This document shows, piece after piece, positions 42,161 to 49,853 of a stretch of DNA of 64,000 bases. The notes below the pieces were generated by a model. It did no database searches and had not been told where the DNA came from. It saw nothing but the letters and a program-made list of their open reading frames with translations. Both the position numbers and the translations under genes were made by a program. The stretch's first letter is position 1; every line of letters starts with the position of its first letter. Location of the stretch: positions 248,001 through 312,000 of the forward strand of contig CCFE01000024.1 in assembly GCA_000752035.1 (NCBI GenBank), read 5' to 3'. This DNA comes from Bacillus rubiinfantis. Its GTDB lineage: Bacteria > Bacillota > Bacilli > Bacillales > Cytobacillaceae.

Positions 42161-43381
42161 TTGATTCATAGTAAATTCAAAACATTATTTTTATCTGGTT
42201 CAGTCACAATCCTTGCGGCATCGCTTATTTTTTTTCCAAAACAAGCATTAGATGCCTCAATTCGCGGACTCACAATGTGGTGGGAAATTGTCTTTCCCTC
42301 CCTGTTACCCTTTTTCATTGTTTCGGAATTATTGATTGGTTTTGGGGTTGTCAAATTTATTGGGGTACTGCTTGAACCACTGATGAGACCTTTGTTTCGA
42401 GTTCCAGGTGTTGGCGGGTTTGTTTGGGCGATGGGTTTAGCCTCAGGGTTCCCAGCTGGGGCAAAATTCACGACCAGATTACGCCAGGAAGGGCAACTAT
42501 CACAAATAGAGGCTGAACGTTTAGTCTCATTTACCAATTCATCTAACCCATTATTTATTTTTGGTGCTGTAGCAGTTGGGTTCTTTAAGAATGCCCATTT
42601 AGGTCTGATACTTGCAATAGCCCATTATTTAGGTAATATTTGTGTTGGATTAATCATGCGTTTTTATGGTAATGAAGAGCCCCAGAAAAAGAAGGGAAAT
42701 CAAAAAGTTTCCTTGCGCAGGGCATTTTCACAGCTCCATCAAACGAGGCTCAACGATCATAGGCCTATTGGGCAACTTTTAGGTGATGCCATCCAGTCCT
42801 CCATTCAAACCTTACTGGTTGTAGGCGGGTTTATTATCATTTTTTCAGTCTTAAATAAAATTTTATATCTCTTGCACATCACAGAGCTGTTGGGAAACGT
42901 TATCCAGATAGTGCTTTCTAATCTGTCATTTCCAGAATTGCTAAGTATTCCATTAATCTCAGGGATGTTTGAAATTACCTTAGGTAGTCAGTTAACAAGC
43001 AGTGTACAAGAGGCAACACTCATGCAGCAAGCAATCATTACTAGTTTTATCTTAGGGTTCAGCGGCTTTTGCGTTCAAGCTCAAGTTGCTAGTATTTTGG
43101 CACAAGCAGATATTCGTTTTAAGCCCTTTTTTATTGCCAGAATCATGCAAGGAATCTTCGCAAGTTTCTTTACCCTTATCCTATGGAAACCCATCTATAT
43201 CGGATTAAATAATCAGGCTCAGCAAACTGACACACTTCCAGTTAGTATGTTTTCAGAAGGCTCATGGCTACATATTGTTTTCCATAAGATGCTCGAATTT
43301 GGACCGGTGTTGACGATTTTCTCTCTTGCTGTCTACGTTGTCGTTTTATTCATTAGATTAAGAAGGCAACTAAAAATGTAA
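42161..43381 (+). CDS. ylbJ: sporulation integral membrane protein YlbJ (SpoVV)
   Basis: Polytopic nucleoside-transporter-like membrane protein required in B. subtilis for moving dipicolinic acid across the outer forespore membrane. About eight to ten hydrophobic segments with gate-like repeats FPSLLPFFIVSELLIG and GLASGFPAGAKFTTRLRQEG. Start TTG 42161 has GGGAGG seven bases upstream and gives 406 residues; the open frame reaches further upstream but lacks a ribosome site. Divergent from ylbK. No convincing sigmaE promoter was found. Confidence 0.92.
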   Translation: MIHSKFKTLFLSGSVTILAASLIFFPKQALDASIRGLTMWWEIVFPSLLPFFIVSELLIGFGVVKFIGVLLEPLMRPLFRVPGVGGFVWAMGLASGFPAGAKFTTRLRQEGQLSQIEAERLVSFTNSSNPLFIFGAVAVGFFKNAHLGLILAIAHYLGNICVGLIMRFYGNEEPQKKKGNQKVSLRRAFSQLHQTRLNDHRPIGQLLGDAIQSSIQTLLVVGGFIIIFSVLNKILYLLHITELLGNVIQIVLSNLSFPELLSIPLISGMFEITLGSQLTSSVQEATLMQQAIITSFILGFSGFCVQAQVASILAQADIRFKPFFIARIMQGIFASFFTLILWKPIYIGLNNQAQQTDTLPVSMFSEGSWLHIVFHKMLEFGPVLTIFSLAVYVVVLFIRLRRQLKM

Positions 43382-43408
43382 AGAGCTAGGAGTTGTTCCT
43401 AGCTCTTT
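43380..43408. terminator. bidirectional terminator between ylbJ and coaD
   Basis: Perfect 12-pair stem AAAGAGCTAGGA / TCCTAGCTCTTT with a five-base loop, between convergent genes. Confidence 0.9.
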
Positions 43409-43419
43409 ACTCTAGCCAT

Positions 43420-43902
43420 TTATTTACCATATTTCTTTTTCAACTCTCGTTCAACTACTGGCGGAACAAGCGCTGAAATATCACCATTATATTTCGCTAC
43501 CTCTTTTACAATACTCGAACTAAGGAATGAATATTGGTTATTTGTCATCATAAAAAAAGTTTCCACGTGGTCATTTAAATATCTATTCATAGAAGTAATC
43601 TGCATTTCATATTCAAAATCTGAAACAGCCCGTAATCCTCTCAAGATTGCAGTTGCATTCACACTTTTTGCATAATCAACAAGTAATCCAGAAAATTCAT
43701 CCACTAATACATTAGGAAATTCCTTCGTTACCTCTTTAATAAGGTCAATTCGTTCGCTCACCGAAAACAATGGATGCTTTGCTGAATTGTTTAGGACAAC
43801 AACATATACCTTATCGAAGACCTTCGCACCCCTGCGAATAATATCTAAATGACCATATGTAATTGGATCAAAGCTCCCTGGACACACGGCTATACTTGCC
43901 AA
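43420..43902 (-). CDS. coaD: phosphopantetheine adenylyltransferase CoaD
   Basis: Transfers AMP to 4'-phosphopantetheine in CoA synthesis. Nucleotidyltransferase motif CPGSFDPITYGHLDII at the start, RGLRAVSDFEYE (about 88) and the C-terminal ISSSIVKEVA-type helix (here LSSSIVKEVAKYNGD). TTG 43902 with GGGGGAG upstream. Length is 160 residues. It follows rsmD with a 12-base gap. A second CoA-pathway gene, panE, is in this window. Confidence 0.97.
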   Translation of the reverse strand: MASIAVCPGSFDPITYGHLDIIRRGAKVFDKVYVVVLNNSAKHPLFSVSERIDLIKEVTKEFPNVLVDEFSGLLVDYAKSVNATAILRGLRAVSDFEYEMQITSMNRYLNDHVETFFMMTNNQYSFLSSSIVKEVAKYNGDISALVPPVVERELKKKYGK

Positions 43903-43914
43903 AACCTCTCCCCC

Positions 43915-44475
43915 TTACTCCCCACGATTCCTCTTGTAAATAGATATTGCAATAATACCATATTGCTCATGCTTTATTTGGGTTAAATTTCCTACTACAT
44001 GAGGTAATTTTACGTCAAAACTATGTTCACAGACAACTATCGCCTGATCCCTTACTACATGATGTTTGTCCATCTTTTCCATAAGTGCAATGAGCTGTTG
44101 CTTTTTATAGGGCGGATCCAAAAATAGATAATCGAAGCTCATTTCTCGTTTCCATAATGCTTTTATAGCTCGATCTGCATCGTTACGATAGACCTCAGCA
44201 TTAGATTCAAATCCACAAGCTTGTAAATTCTCATGAATGACTTTAATTGCTTTCGCATCTCTATCGACAAATATGACTTTTTCGAGCCCTCTGCTTAGTG
44301 CTTCAATACCTAAGCCGCCACTGCCAGCAAACAAATCCAAGCCAATCCCATTGTCAAAATAAGGGCCTATCATATTAAAAATAGCTTCCTTTACCTTATC
44401 AGTGGTAGGTCTTGTCGTATTCCCCGGAACGGCTTTTAATGGTCTGCCTTTGCAACTGCCAGATACAACTCTCAT
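43915..44475 (-). CDS. rsmD: 16S rRNA (guanine966-N2)-methyltransferase RsmD (YlbH)
   Basis: SAM-dependent rRNA methyltransferase. N-terminal GSCKGRPLKAVPGNTTRPTTDKVKEA (in part), SAM loop LDLFAGSGGLGIEALSRG (about 48) and catalytic DPPY in FLDPPYKKQ (about 118). ATG 44475, 186 residues. It leads into coaD as in most Bacilli. Upstream lies the 343-base gap with the small ORFs. Confidence 0.95.
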   Translation of the reverse strand: MRVVSGSCKGRPLKAVPGNTTRPTTDKVKEAIFNMIGPYFDNGIGLDLFAGSGGLGIEALSRGLEKVIFVDRDAKAIKVIHENLQACGFESNAEVYRNDADRAIKALWKREMSFDYLFLDPPYKKQQLIALMEKMDKHHVVRDQAIVVCEHSFDVKLPHVVGNLTQIKHEQYGIIAISIYKRNRGE

Positions 44476-44571
44476 CTAAATCACCACATAAATCAAAAGT
44501 TCAATTTCTTTTCCATCCTATCATATGTGAATGAAAAGTGACAAATTACGAGCTATTTTTTTAACCTTAAT

Positions 44572-44691
44572 CTAAGCAGCAGGAAAAATGAAAATAATAC
44601 GTATAAGCTTGAGCAGAGTGGAAATAATGATAGTAACAACATCAATCGAGGATGTTGTTGCCAACCGCGGAGAAGACTTACGTTTCCCCAT
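44572..44691 (-). CDS. possible 39-residue hydrophobic small protein
   Basis: ATG 44691 has a good ribosome site (CCGGAGG, eight bases upstream). The product starts MGKRKSSPRLATTSSIDVV and continues with a hydrophobic stretch (about 18-37: IIIS-TLLKLIRIIFIF) to TAG at 44572. Basic head plus one hydrophobic helix suggests a small membrane protein. It lies on the same strand as ylbG and rsmD but fully overlaps a plus-strand ORF (44588-44749). I do not recognise it. At most one of the two is likely to be real. Confidence 0.4.
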   Translation of the reverse strand: MGKRKSSPRLATTSSIDVVTIIISTLLKLIRIIFIFPAA

Positions 44692-44749
44692 AAGTTCTTC
44701 CTCCGGTTTCTCCTCTCCCTTTGCCTTCTATCCTTTAAAAGGGATATAG
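44588..44749 (+). CDS. possible 53-residue small protein, antisense to the previous ORF
   Basis: ATG 44588 after GCAGGAAAA, running to TAG at 44749. It is followed six bases later by a strong plus-strand terminator, which implies a plus-strand transcript here although both neighbours are on the minus strand. Sequence begins MKIIRISLSRVEIMIVTTS; no family recognised. No clear promoter was found upstream. The transcript could equally be non-coding. Confidence 0.35.
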   Translation: MKIIRISLSRVEIMIVTTSIEDVVANRGEDLRFPISSSSGFSSPFAFYPLKGI

Positions 44750-44754
44750 AAGGG

Positions 44755-44784
44755 CCCTGTAGCTTATGTCTACAGGGTTTTTTT
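44755..44784 (+). terminator. plus-strand intrinsic terminator in the rsmD-ylbG gap
   Basis: Stem CCCTGTAG / CTACAGGG (44755-44762, 44770-44777), seven-base loop, then seven T residues on the plus strand. No annotated plus-strand gene precedes it except the 53-codon ORF. Confidence 0.85.
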
Positions 44785-44790
44785 ATGATT

Positions 44791-44816
44791 AAAAAATAGA
44801 CGGGAAGAATCCCGTC
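44791..44816 (-). terminator. intrinsic terminator of ylbG
   Basis: Stem GACGGGA / TCCCGTC (44799-44805, 44810-44816) and a minus-strand T run; it begins two bases after the ylbG stop codon. Confidence 0.9.
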
Positions 44817-44817
44817 C

Positions 44818-45093
44818 TTAAATACCCATTCTATAGTCATATTCTTTCGCTTTATCCGGTGTTGAGTTCTCATACTCCATTTTTAAGAATGGCTTATATG
44901 AAGGCTCGACTTTTTTTACAAATGAAAAAGCATTTAACTTATCCATTATTTCTTGAATTTCCGTCTGATTGCAATACAAGACTGCATACTTCAGTTTCTT
45001 TGAGACATAGTGTACATTACCAAAGCGCCGAAGCATTTTAGCATGCTTTAAAGAATATAGCCAAACCACTAGTCCTTGCCTTTGTACAAACAT
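44818..45093 (-). CDS. ylbG: DUF2129-family protein YlbG
   Basis: Small conserved cytosolic protein of 91 residues, function unknown, kept beside ylbF and rsmD in Bacilli. Characteristic stretches are QRQGLVVWLYSLKHAK and KKVEPSYKPFLKMEYENS. ATG 45093 with AAGGGG eight bases upstream; the frame extends 15 codons further without support. It ends at its own terminator. Confidence 0.92.
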   Translation of the reverse strand: MFVQRQGLVVWLYSLKHAKMLRRFGNVHYVSKKLKYAVLYCNQTEIQEIMDKLNAFSFVKKVEPSYKPFLKMEYENSTPDKAKEYDYRMGI

Positions 45094-45205
45094 ACATGTT
45101 TCCCCTTCAAAACCATCATTTTTAGATAAGTCTAGCATATAAAATTAGATTCTTTCAATTCAAAACTTAATAAAAAGAAAATCAACTTAAGCGCCAATCC
45201 AGGTT

Positions 45206-45643
45206 TTAGCCACAGCCACAGCTTCCGCCGCTGCCACACCCGCCACTGTGTCCATTATCAAAAAATGGGTTTCCGGTTGGTATTTTGATATGCTCTGATA
45301 CAGCGCCGCCCAATAACTTGCTAATTTCATCCAATAAGCTTTGAAGGTCATTTTCTGCTAATTTAAATTGGGCAACATTTGCATCCAAATCCATCTCTCG
45401 CTTATATTCACGAACTTGCATCATAACCTTTTTGTAATCTGGGTGGTATTTACCAAATCTCTGAACTTCTTCATAAAGGTCTTTTAACTCAACAAAGCGG
45501 CGAATCTTCCTTTGTGTATCTTTATCATGTTTCAATTTATATAAACAAAATAAATAACGCTCGACAACTTCAGATTCCAACACCATTTTTGCTAGGTCTT
45601 CGGCAGCATCCAATAACTGCACTCGTTCTATTGTAGCAAGCAT
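45206..45643 (-). CDS. ylbF: RicF (YlbF) regulator of RNA maturation and development
   Basis: Member of the YlbF-YmcA-YaaT (Ric) complex, which carries Fe-S clusters, promotes RNase Y-dependent mRNA maturation and affects sporulation, competence and biofilm formation. Mostly helical; the tail has a cysteine-glycine cluster (GGCGSGGSCGCG) typical for RicF and a likely cluster ligand site. ATG 45643 with TTGGAGGTGG. Length is 145 residues. Confidence 0.94.
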   Translation of the reverse strand: MLATIERVQLLDAAEDLAKMVLESEVVERYLFCLYKLKHDKDTQRKIRRFVELKDLYEEVQRFGKYHPDYKKVMMQVREYKREMDLDANVAQFKLAENDLQSLLDEISKLLGGAVSEHIKIPTGNPFFDNGHSGGCGSGGSCGCG

Positions 45644-45700
45644 TTATGCCACCTCCAATTTTATTTTACCATGTGGCATAAGGAAATTTCAAAGATTCAG

Positions 45701-46144
45701 CTACTTTACGATATTTACCATGAATGCTTTATGTAAACCATATGGTACATTTTTTAAGCTGACCACTTCTAGTTTAATTTTGTGCTTTCCTGGTTCTAAG
45801 TTTTTAATAATAAACGCTGCGGAAGCAACATCATACGTCCGTTTTCCATCGATGGTGATGATTAGTTTTCCGGTCTTTTCCTTTCCAACAGCTTCCGTCC
45901 TAAAGGTAATTCCCGTTACAATACATTCAACGAAAACATCACGGCCGCTTACTTTATGCTGAACGGCTAACGACGGGAATACCTCTTGATTTGTCTGGGG
46001 TTGGTAGACATTGATCATTTCTATCTTGTGATTTTGACTCACTGAATCAAGGTTTTCGTCTGTGACCGTTTTTGTTACTCCTGTATCACTGTTAACAAAA
46101 ACAAATAGTCCAATAATAAAATGGTAAACCATCACTTTAAACAT
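45701..46144 (-). CDS. unrecognised exported protein
   Basis: 147 residues with a plausible signal peptide (MFKVMVYHFIIGLFVFVNS). The mature part looks beta-rich, with KLIITIDGKRTYDVASAAFI and LEPGKHKIKLEVVSLKNVPYG resembling an Ig-like or YtkA-like sandwich, but no family is certain. ATG 46144 has AAGGAG seven bases upstream. It lies between ylbE (with its terminator) and ylbF, where B. subtilis has no gene. The frame and ribosome site are good, so the gene is likely real; function unknown. Confidence 0.75.
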   Translation of the reverse strand: MFKVMVYHFIIGLFVFVNSDTGVTKTVTDENLDSVSQNHKIEMINVYQPQTNQEVFPSLAVQHKVSGRDVFVECIVTGITFRTEAVGKEKTGKLIITIDGKRTYDVASAAFIIKNLEPGKHKIKLEVVSLKNVPYGLHKAFMVNIVK

Positions 46145-46207
46145 GAAATCACTCCTTTTGCTTGTATTGTTCGCCTCCTAAGCTCTTTTTAGTCTTTTAC
46201 AAGCAGT

Positions 46208-46239
46208 AAAAAAGGGCACACGCTTTGAAGTGTCCCTTT
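46208..46239 (-). terminator. intrinsic terminator of ylbE
   Basis: Minus-strand AAAGGG-ACAC / GTGT-G-CCCTTT (one bulge) followed by six T residues; directly after the ylbE stop codon. Confidence 0.85.
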
Positions 46240-46479
46240 CTACTGTTGATTTTTCATTGCTAAAAACATCGAATACATCATTGACGCCATTTGCACTCCA
46301 TGAGAAAACTTTTCAACTTGGTGGGGAATTGTTTTTTTATAATAATGTAATGAAGCCACTTCCAAGGCTTCCAGGTCATAAGGGTTTCTAGATAGTTTTC
46401 GATACCAAATTGGTTGTTCACGGATAAATCGCTTTAATTCTTGCTGTCTTCCAATGTATTGTAATACTTCGCTACGCAC
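46240..46479 (-). CDS. ylbE: YlbE-like protein
   Basis: 79-residue conserved Bacillus protein of unknown function: RSEVLQYIGRQQELKRFIRE and PIWYRKLSRNPYDLEALE are family stretches. GTG 46479. It follows ylbD with an 18-base gap and ends at a terminator. Confidence 0.88.
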   Translation of the reverse strand: MRSEVLQYIGRQQELKRFIREQPIWYRKLSRNPYDLEALEVASLHYYKKTIPHQVEKFSHGVQMASMMYSMFLAMKNQQ

Positions 46480-46497
46480 CGACGAATCACATCCTAT

Positions 46498-46905
46498 TTA
46501 GTCCTGCCGGAATGAAAAAGGGTTAGTAGGTCCCTTCTGTTGTGGAGTTCCCCGATTATGGGTGTTATTATTTTGTTGAAATTGCGCTAATACACCTTGT
46601 AAGGCTCCTACTGCTTGACTTAAGTTATTAAGATGGGATTGCATTTGATTGGCATCCATTTTTTTCACCATTCCCATAATGTTGGCTATAAAATCCCCTT
46701 TTTGTTCGGTATTTGTTTTTTCCGTATGTTCACTTGCCATTCCAACTGTTTCCCAACGCTTATCATCTTCCCCCAATAAGTACCAATCTTCATATAATTC
46801 CTGCCAAGTTGCCTTTCCTTTCCTTACTTCCTGGATAAGCCTCGGATTATTTTTTACAAATTCCTTAAACTGCAAAACGGAAGGGTGCAATTTTTTTTCC
46901 GTCAC
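46498..46905 (-). CDS. ylbD: YlbD-family (putative coat) protein
   Basis: 135 residues. N-terminal LHPSVLQFKEFVKNNPRLI and WQELYEDWYLLGEDD are typical of the YlbD-like coat family; a helical middle is followed by a Gln/Asn-rich tail (about 105-135). GTG 46905 is preferred (GAGGTG six bases upstream); GTG 46914 would overlap that site. Role in the spore is suggested by family annotation only. Confidence 0.85.
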   Translation of the reverse strand: MTEKKLHPSVLQFKEFVKNNPRLIQEVRKGKATWQELYEDWYLLGEDDKRWETVGMASEHTEKTNTEQKGDFIANIMGMVKKMDANQMQSHLNNLSQAVGALQGVLAQFQQNNNTHNRGTPQQKGPTNPFSFRQD

Positions 46906-46985
46906 CTTACTCACCTCGGGCAGTATTCATACCTACGATACAATATGATAAAAATAAAGAAACGTGAAAAACTCCTATAATTAAA

Positions 46986-47020
46986 TAGAGATCTACATCG
47001 AAACAACGATGAGATCTCTA
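46986..47020 (-). terminator. hairpin after ylbC
   Basis: Outer stem TAGAGATCT / AGATCTCTA (nine pairs) plus inner ATCG / CGAT. T tract is weak (TATTTAATT on the minus strand), so it may be a terminator or an mRNA-stabilising hairpin. Confidence 0.5.
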
Positions 47021-47023
47021 TCT

Positions 47024-48094
47024 TTACTCCGCTTTTTGAAGGAATATTTGCGTGTAGAATTGTTGATACACTCCTATACCTATATGGGTAAAATCCGTAT
47101 TTAATAATTTTTCTCGGTGGTTTTTACTATTAAGCCAGTCCTCAACAACTGCAGGTCCATCAGGATATTTTGCTGCAATATTTTCGCCTGAGGATTGGTA
47201 GGTTATTTTTTCCTTTTCTAGTCGGTCAGCAAGGCTTCCAAGCTCTTTTGAATCAGTAGAAATATCGTTACTTTTTGACATTTCTCTACTATGTTTAGTT
47301 GCAATTTCAGCTGACTGCGCATCCCACAGCAATGGACTAACACGATATCGCAATCGTAATACATTAGTTATATCGAATATTTCTTTCTCTGATGCTTCTT
47401 GGATTAAGTTCCATTTCTCCTCAGTTGGTGGTGGCAATTCAAGTAATTTTCCCCGATAAACGAGTTCATAAGGGCGTTGTTTTATCATTGTTTCCGAGTC
47501 TAAAAAACGGACACTTGAGAGAACACCAGTGAACTTATCTATATACAATTGTACATAAACATCCCCCAGCTGGACCATCGGACGCAGGTTCAAATCTGTA
47601 TCAGTTAGCTCAAAACGATAAGAATTGCCCTTATAATCAATATTAATATGGGTATCAATATATTGCGTATTAAATATTTCTTCTACAGGCTGGCCAATTT
47701 CAAACGGGGAAACATCTAAATTTTCTCCAAGCGCGAACATCGTGACAACCCGGTCATTCTCGACTCCAACCTGCAAATAGTGATGACCATCTTGATTATA
47801 AATTAGCCATTTATAACCGTACATTGTTTCATCTACCCTTGAAGGTGTTCCTAACTTTTTTTTCACACTGGCGATATCTTTCCCAATGAAAACTCCGATT
47901 CCTTGAGTTGGATTCTCTGTTGCTATTTTTTTCCGTTGCTTATAATCAGGAGTTTGCGACCACGATTGACTCGATTCCTTTGGTTGATTATTTTTTATTA
48001 ATACCTTGTCTCCGGGATTTTCATTTGTACTAATATAGAAACCGACTGTCAAAAAAACTGCAGCAAGAATTAGTATTCTAAATAATTTCTTCAG
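47024..48094 (-). CDS. ylbC: CAP-domain secreted protein YlbC
   Basis: Exported protein with an N-terminal CAP-associated domain (about 60-200) and a C-terminal CAP/SCP domain (NVLRLRYRVSPLLWDAQSAE to HIGIGVYQ). Function unknown. The signal peptide reads LKKLFRILILAAVFLTVGFY only if translation begins at CTG 48094; no ATG, GTG or TTG lies before it in frame, a TGA being three codons upstream. TTG 48052 would remove most of the signal peptide. GAGGATGAGGA lies just before the CTG. Length is 356 residues. Confidence 0.88.
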   Translation of the reverse strand: MKKLFRILILAAVFLTVGFYISTNENPGDKVLIKNNQPKESSQSWSQTPDYKQRKKIATENPTQGIGVFIGKDIASVKKKLGTPSRVDETMYGYKWLIYNQDGHHYLQVGVENDRVVTMFALGENLDVSPFEIGQPVEEIFNTQYIDTHINIDYKGNSYRFELTDTDLNLRPMVQLGDVYVQLYIDKFTGVLSSVRFLDSETMIKQRPYELVYRGKLLELPPPTEEKWNLIQEASEKEIFDITNVLRLRYRVSPLLWDAQSAEIATKHSREMSKSNDISTDSKELGSLADRLEKEKITYQSSGENIAAKYPDGPAVVEDWLNSKNHREKLLNTDFTHIGIGVYQQFYTQIFLQKAE

Positions 48095-48197
48095 AGGTCC
48101 TCATCCTCTCTATACAACCTCTATAATTATCATACGTATAGATATAATAATTATATCATTTATTAGGACGATAAAAATAGCTAACTCCCTGAAAATC

Positions 48198-48225
48198 AAA
48201 ACAGGTACATTTCTGTACCTGTTTT
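48198..48225. terminator. intrinsic terminator of ylbB
   Basis: Perfect 12-pair stem AAAACAGGTACA / TGTACCTGTTTT with a four-base loop, T-rich on the minus-strand exit. Confidence 0.85.
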
Positions 48226-48237
48226 GTCACTATTTTC

Positions 48238-48678
48238 TTACTGTTGATAAAAAGAGTTTTGGGAGGATTCTTCTGAAATTTGCGTTAGTGCAGTTTTGGC
48301 TTGATCATCTGTTAATTCACGAATGGCAAAATCCCCCAGTGAGACAATCCCAATTAATTTTCCATTTTCAACAACAGGTAGCCGGCGTATTTGATGTTTA
48401 GCCATTAATTGTGCTGCTTCTTTTGTCGTGGCATCCGGTGATATGGTGAATAGCTCCTCACTCATCACTTTTTCAACCTTCGAAGAAGGAGGTTTTTTTT
48501 CAGCAACTCCTCTAATGACAATATCTCGATCTGTAATCATCCCGACTAATTTCTCGTTATCGACGATTGGAATTGCACCAACGTTGTATTCCTTCATTTT
48601 CACTGCGACTTCATACACATTATCCAATAAAGTGCAGCATTCCACTTCAGTAGTCATAATATCCTTTATCTTTTCCAC
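48238..48678 (-). CDS. ylbB: CBS-domain protein YlbB
   Basis: Two tandem CBS domains (about 5-60 and 70-125; MITDRDIVIRGVAEKK and IVSLGDFAIRELTDD), forming a Bateman module that senses adenine nucleotides. No effector domain is attached. GTG 48678 has GAGGTG six bases upstream; the upstream GTG (48687) overlaps it. Length is 146 residues. Confidence 0.92.
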   Translation of the reverse strand: MEKIKDIMTTEVECCTLLDNVYEVAVKMKEYNVGAIPIVDNEKLVGMITDRDIVIRGVAEKKPPSSKVEKVMSEELFTISPDATTKEAAQLMAKHQIRRLPVVENGKLIGIVSLGDFAIRELTDDQAKTALTQISEESSQNSFYQQ

Positions 48679-48768
48679 ATATATCACCTCGATACATGAA
48701 TTGGTTTGTACTTGATATTAGCATATCCAAACAAGTTTGCTTTATTCTTTAGCTGTATCCATTGCAAG

Positions 48769-48796
48769 TTGACAGGTTTTCATCTATTATTAAAAT
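48769..48796 (+). promoter_or_regulatory. sigmaA-type promoter of ylbA
   Basis: Perfect TTGACA (48769-48774), 16-base spacer, TAAAAT (48791-48796), 66 bases before the ylbA start. Confidence 0.7.
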
Positions 48797-48862
48797 GATA
48801 ATCTTGTTAATTACAAAAGAATTGAATTAGGGGATTCATAACGTTTTTGAGGAGGGAGCATA

Positions 48863-49222
48863 ATGAAATTCGAGAATATGGGGATTGAAAAACTAAAAGC
48901 TGATTTAACCCGTTTAGATGAAGTAATGGAAAAATATGGTCTAGTCCGTGCTGGTCAGTGGGATTATGAGAGAGTTACATACGATCGTAAATTTGAAATG
49001 CGTGAAGGCATTTATTATTTGCGAATTCAAGGCTACGCTATAGATGGAGATGTGGATACGTTCAAAGCTACTATTCAACTCATGACACCACTGTTAGGAA
49101 AGCATTACTACCCACATGGAGTTGAATATGGTGCAGACGAAAACTATCCTGCATCCATAGTAAATCAGTCTAAAAAGATCATTGAAGAAGTAAAAAGTGA
49201 AATTGAAGCTTTTGCCAAATAA
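48863..49222 (+). CDS. ylbA: YugN-like family protein YlbA
   Basis: 119-residue cytosolic protein of the YugN-like family; function unknown. Family stretches: GQWDYERVTYDRKFEM and YYLRIQGYAIDGDVD. ATG 48863 follows GAGGAGGGAG. Divergent from ylbB and convergent with the ctaM-like gene across a strong hairpin. Confidence 0.9.
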   Translation: MKFENMGIEKLKADLTRLDEVMEKYGLVRAGQWDYERVTYDRKFEMREGIYYLRIQGYAIDGDVDTFKATIQLMTPLLGKHYYPHGVEYGADENYPASIVNQSKKIIEEVKSEIEAFAK

Positions 49223-49230
49223 ATAATCTT

Positions 49231-49272
49231 TAATAGAAAGGACGCATGGGAAACCATGCGTCCTTTCTATTA
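49231..49272. terminator. bidirectional terminator between ylbA and ctaM
   Basis: Perfect 19-pair stem (49231-49249, 49254-49272) closed by a GAAA tetraloop, between convergent genes. Confidence 0.95.
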
Positions 49273-49277
49273 AACTC

Positions 49278-49742
49278 TTAAAGTCCAAGGATTGCTTTAA
49301 TTAATGAAGTTGTTTCTCCCCCATGATAAAACACATATAATAGCAGATAAACAGCGATTCCAGTAATAGCAGTGCAGAACCAGACAATACTAGTAATCGG
49401 GCCAAGTTTACGGTGAAAAACTAAATTATTCTTGTAACCGGAGTAAAGTGAACAAATTCCTAAAACAGCACCAACCGTTGCTAAAGTGATATGAAAAATT
49501 AAGAACACAGTATAATAAATTTTCACATCATCCGGTCCGCCAAATGAAGTATTCCCAATAAAAACAGTTCTTGAAGCATAGATAATAAAGAAAATAAGAG
49601 CAAATACAGCAGCCCAAAACATTGTCTTTTTGTGCGCATCAATGTTTCTTTGGCGGATTTGCCACCACCCTACTGCAACTGTAAGACCACTTAAGACAAT
49701 AAATGACGTACTAATAGTTGGTAATATCGGTAAAGAATTCAT
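49278..49742 (-). CDS. ctaM: DUF420-family oxidase assembly protein (CtaM/YozB-like)
   Basis: Membrane protein of 154 residues with four hydrophobic segments. Conserved histidines in RQRNIDAHKKTM, LIFHITLATVG and FHRKLGP fit metal or heme handling. Staphylococcal CtaM is needed to assemble a heme-copper oxidase, and this gene sits next to ctaG in the oxidase locus. B. subtilis keeps the relative (yozB) elsewhere. ATG 49742 with GAGG seven bases upstream. Confidence 0.85.
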   Translation of the reverse strand: MNSLPILPTISTSFIVLSGLTVAVGWWQIRQRNIDAHKKTMFWAAVFALIFFIIYASRTVFIGNTSFGGPDDVKIYYTVFLIFHITLATVGAVLGICSLYSGYKNNLVFHRKLGPITSIVWFCTAITGIAVYLLLYVFYHGGETTSLIKAILGL

Positions 49743-49824
49743 CGATAAGCCTCACTTTATTATATTCTCTAAAATTATTTTAGAGTAGTTTCCCTTCTTT
49801 TTCAATTCATACCAATATTTTCGT

Positions 49825-49853
49825 GAAAAAACTCCCAAAAAAGTTGGGAGTTT
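49825..49853 (-). terminator. intrinsic terminator of ctaG
   Basis: Stem AAACTCCCAA / TTGGGAGTTT (49829-49838, 49844-49853), then minus-strand T residues; it overlaps the ctaG stop codon. Confidence 0.88.

Noticed and set aside
44553..44873. 106-codon minus-strand frame across the ylbG end
   Set aside because: It runs through the ylbG terminator and overlaps ylbG, has no ribosome site, and uses a different frame from the better-supported 39-codon ORF.
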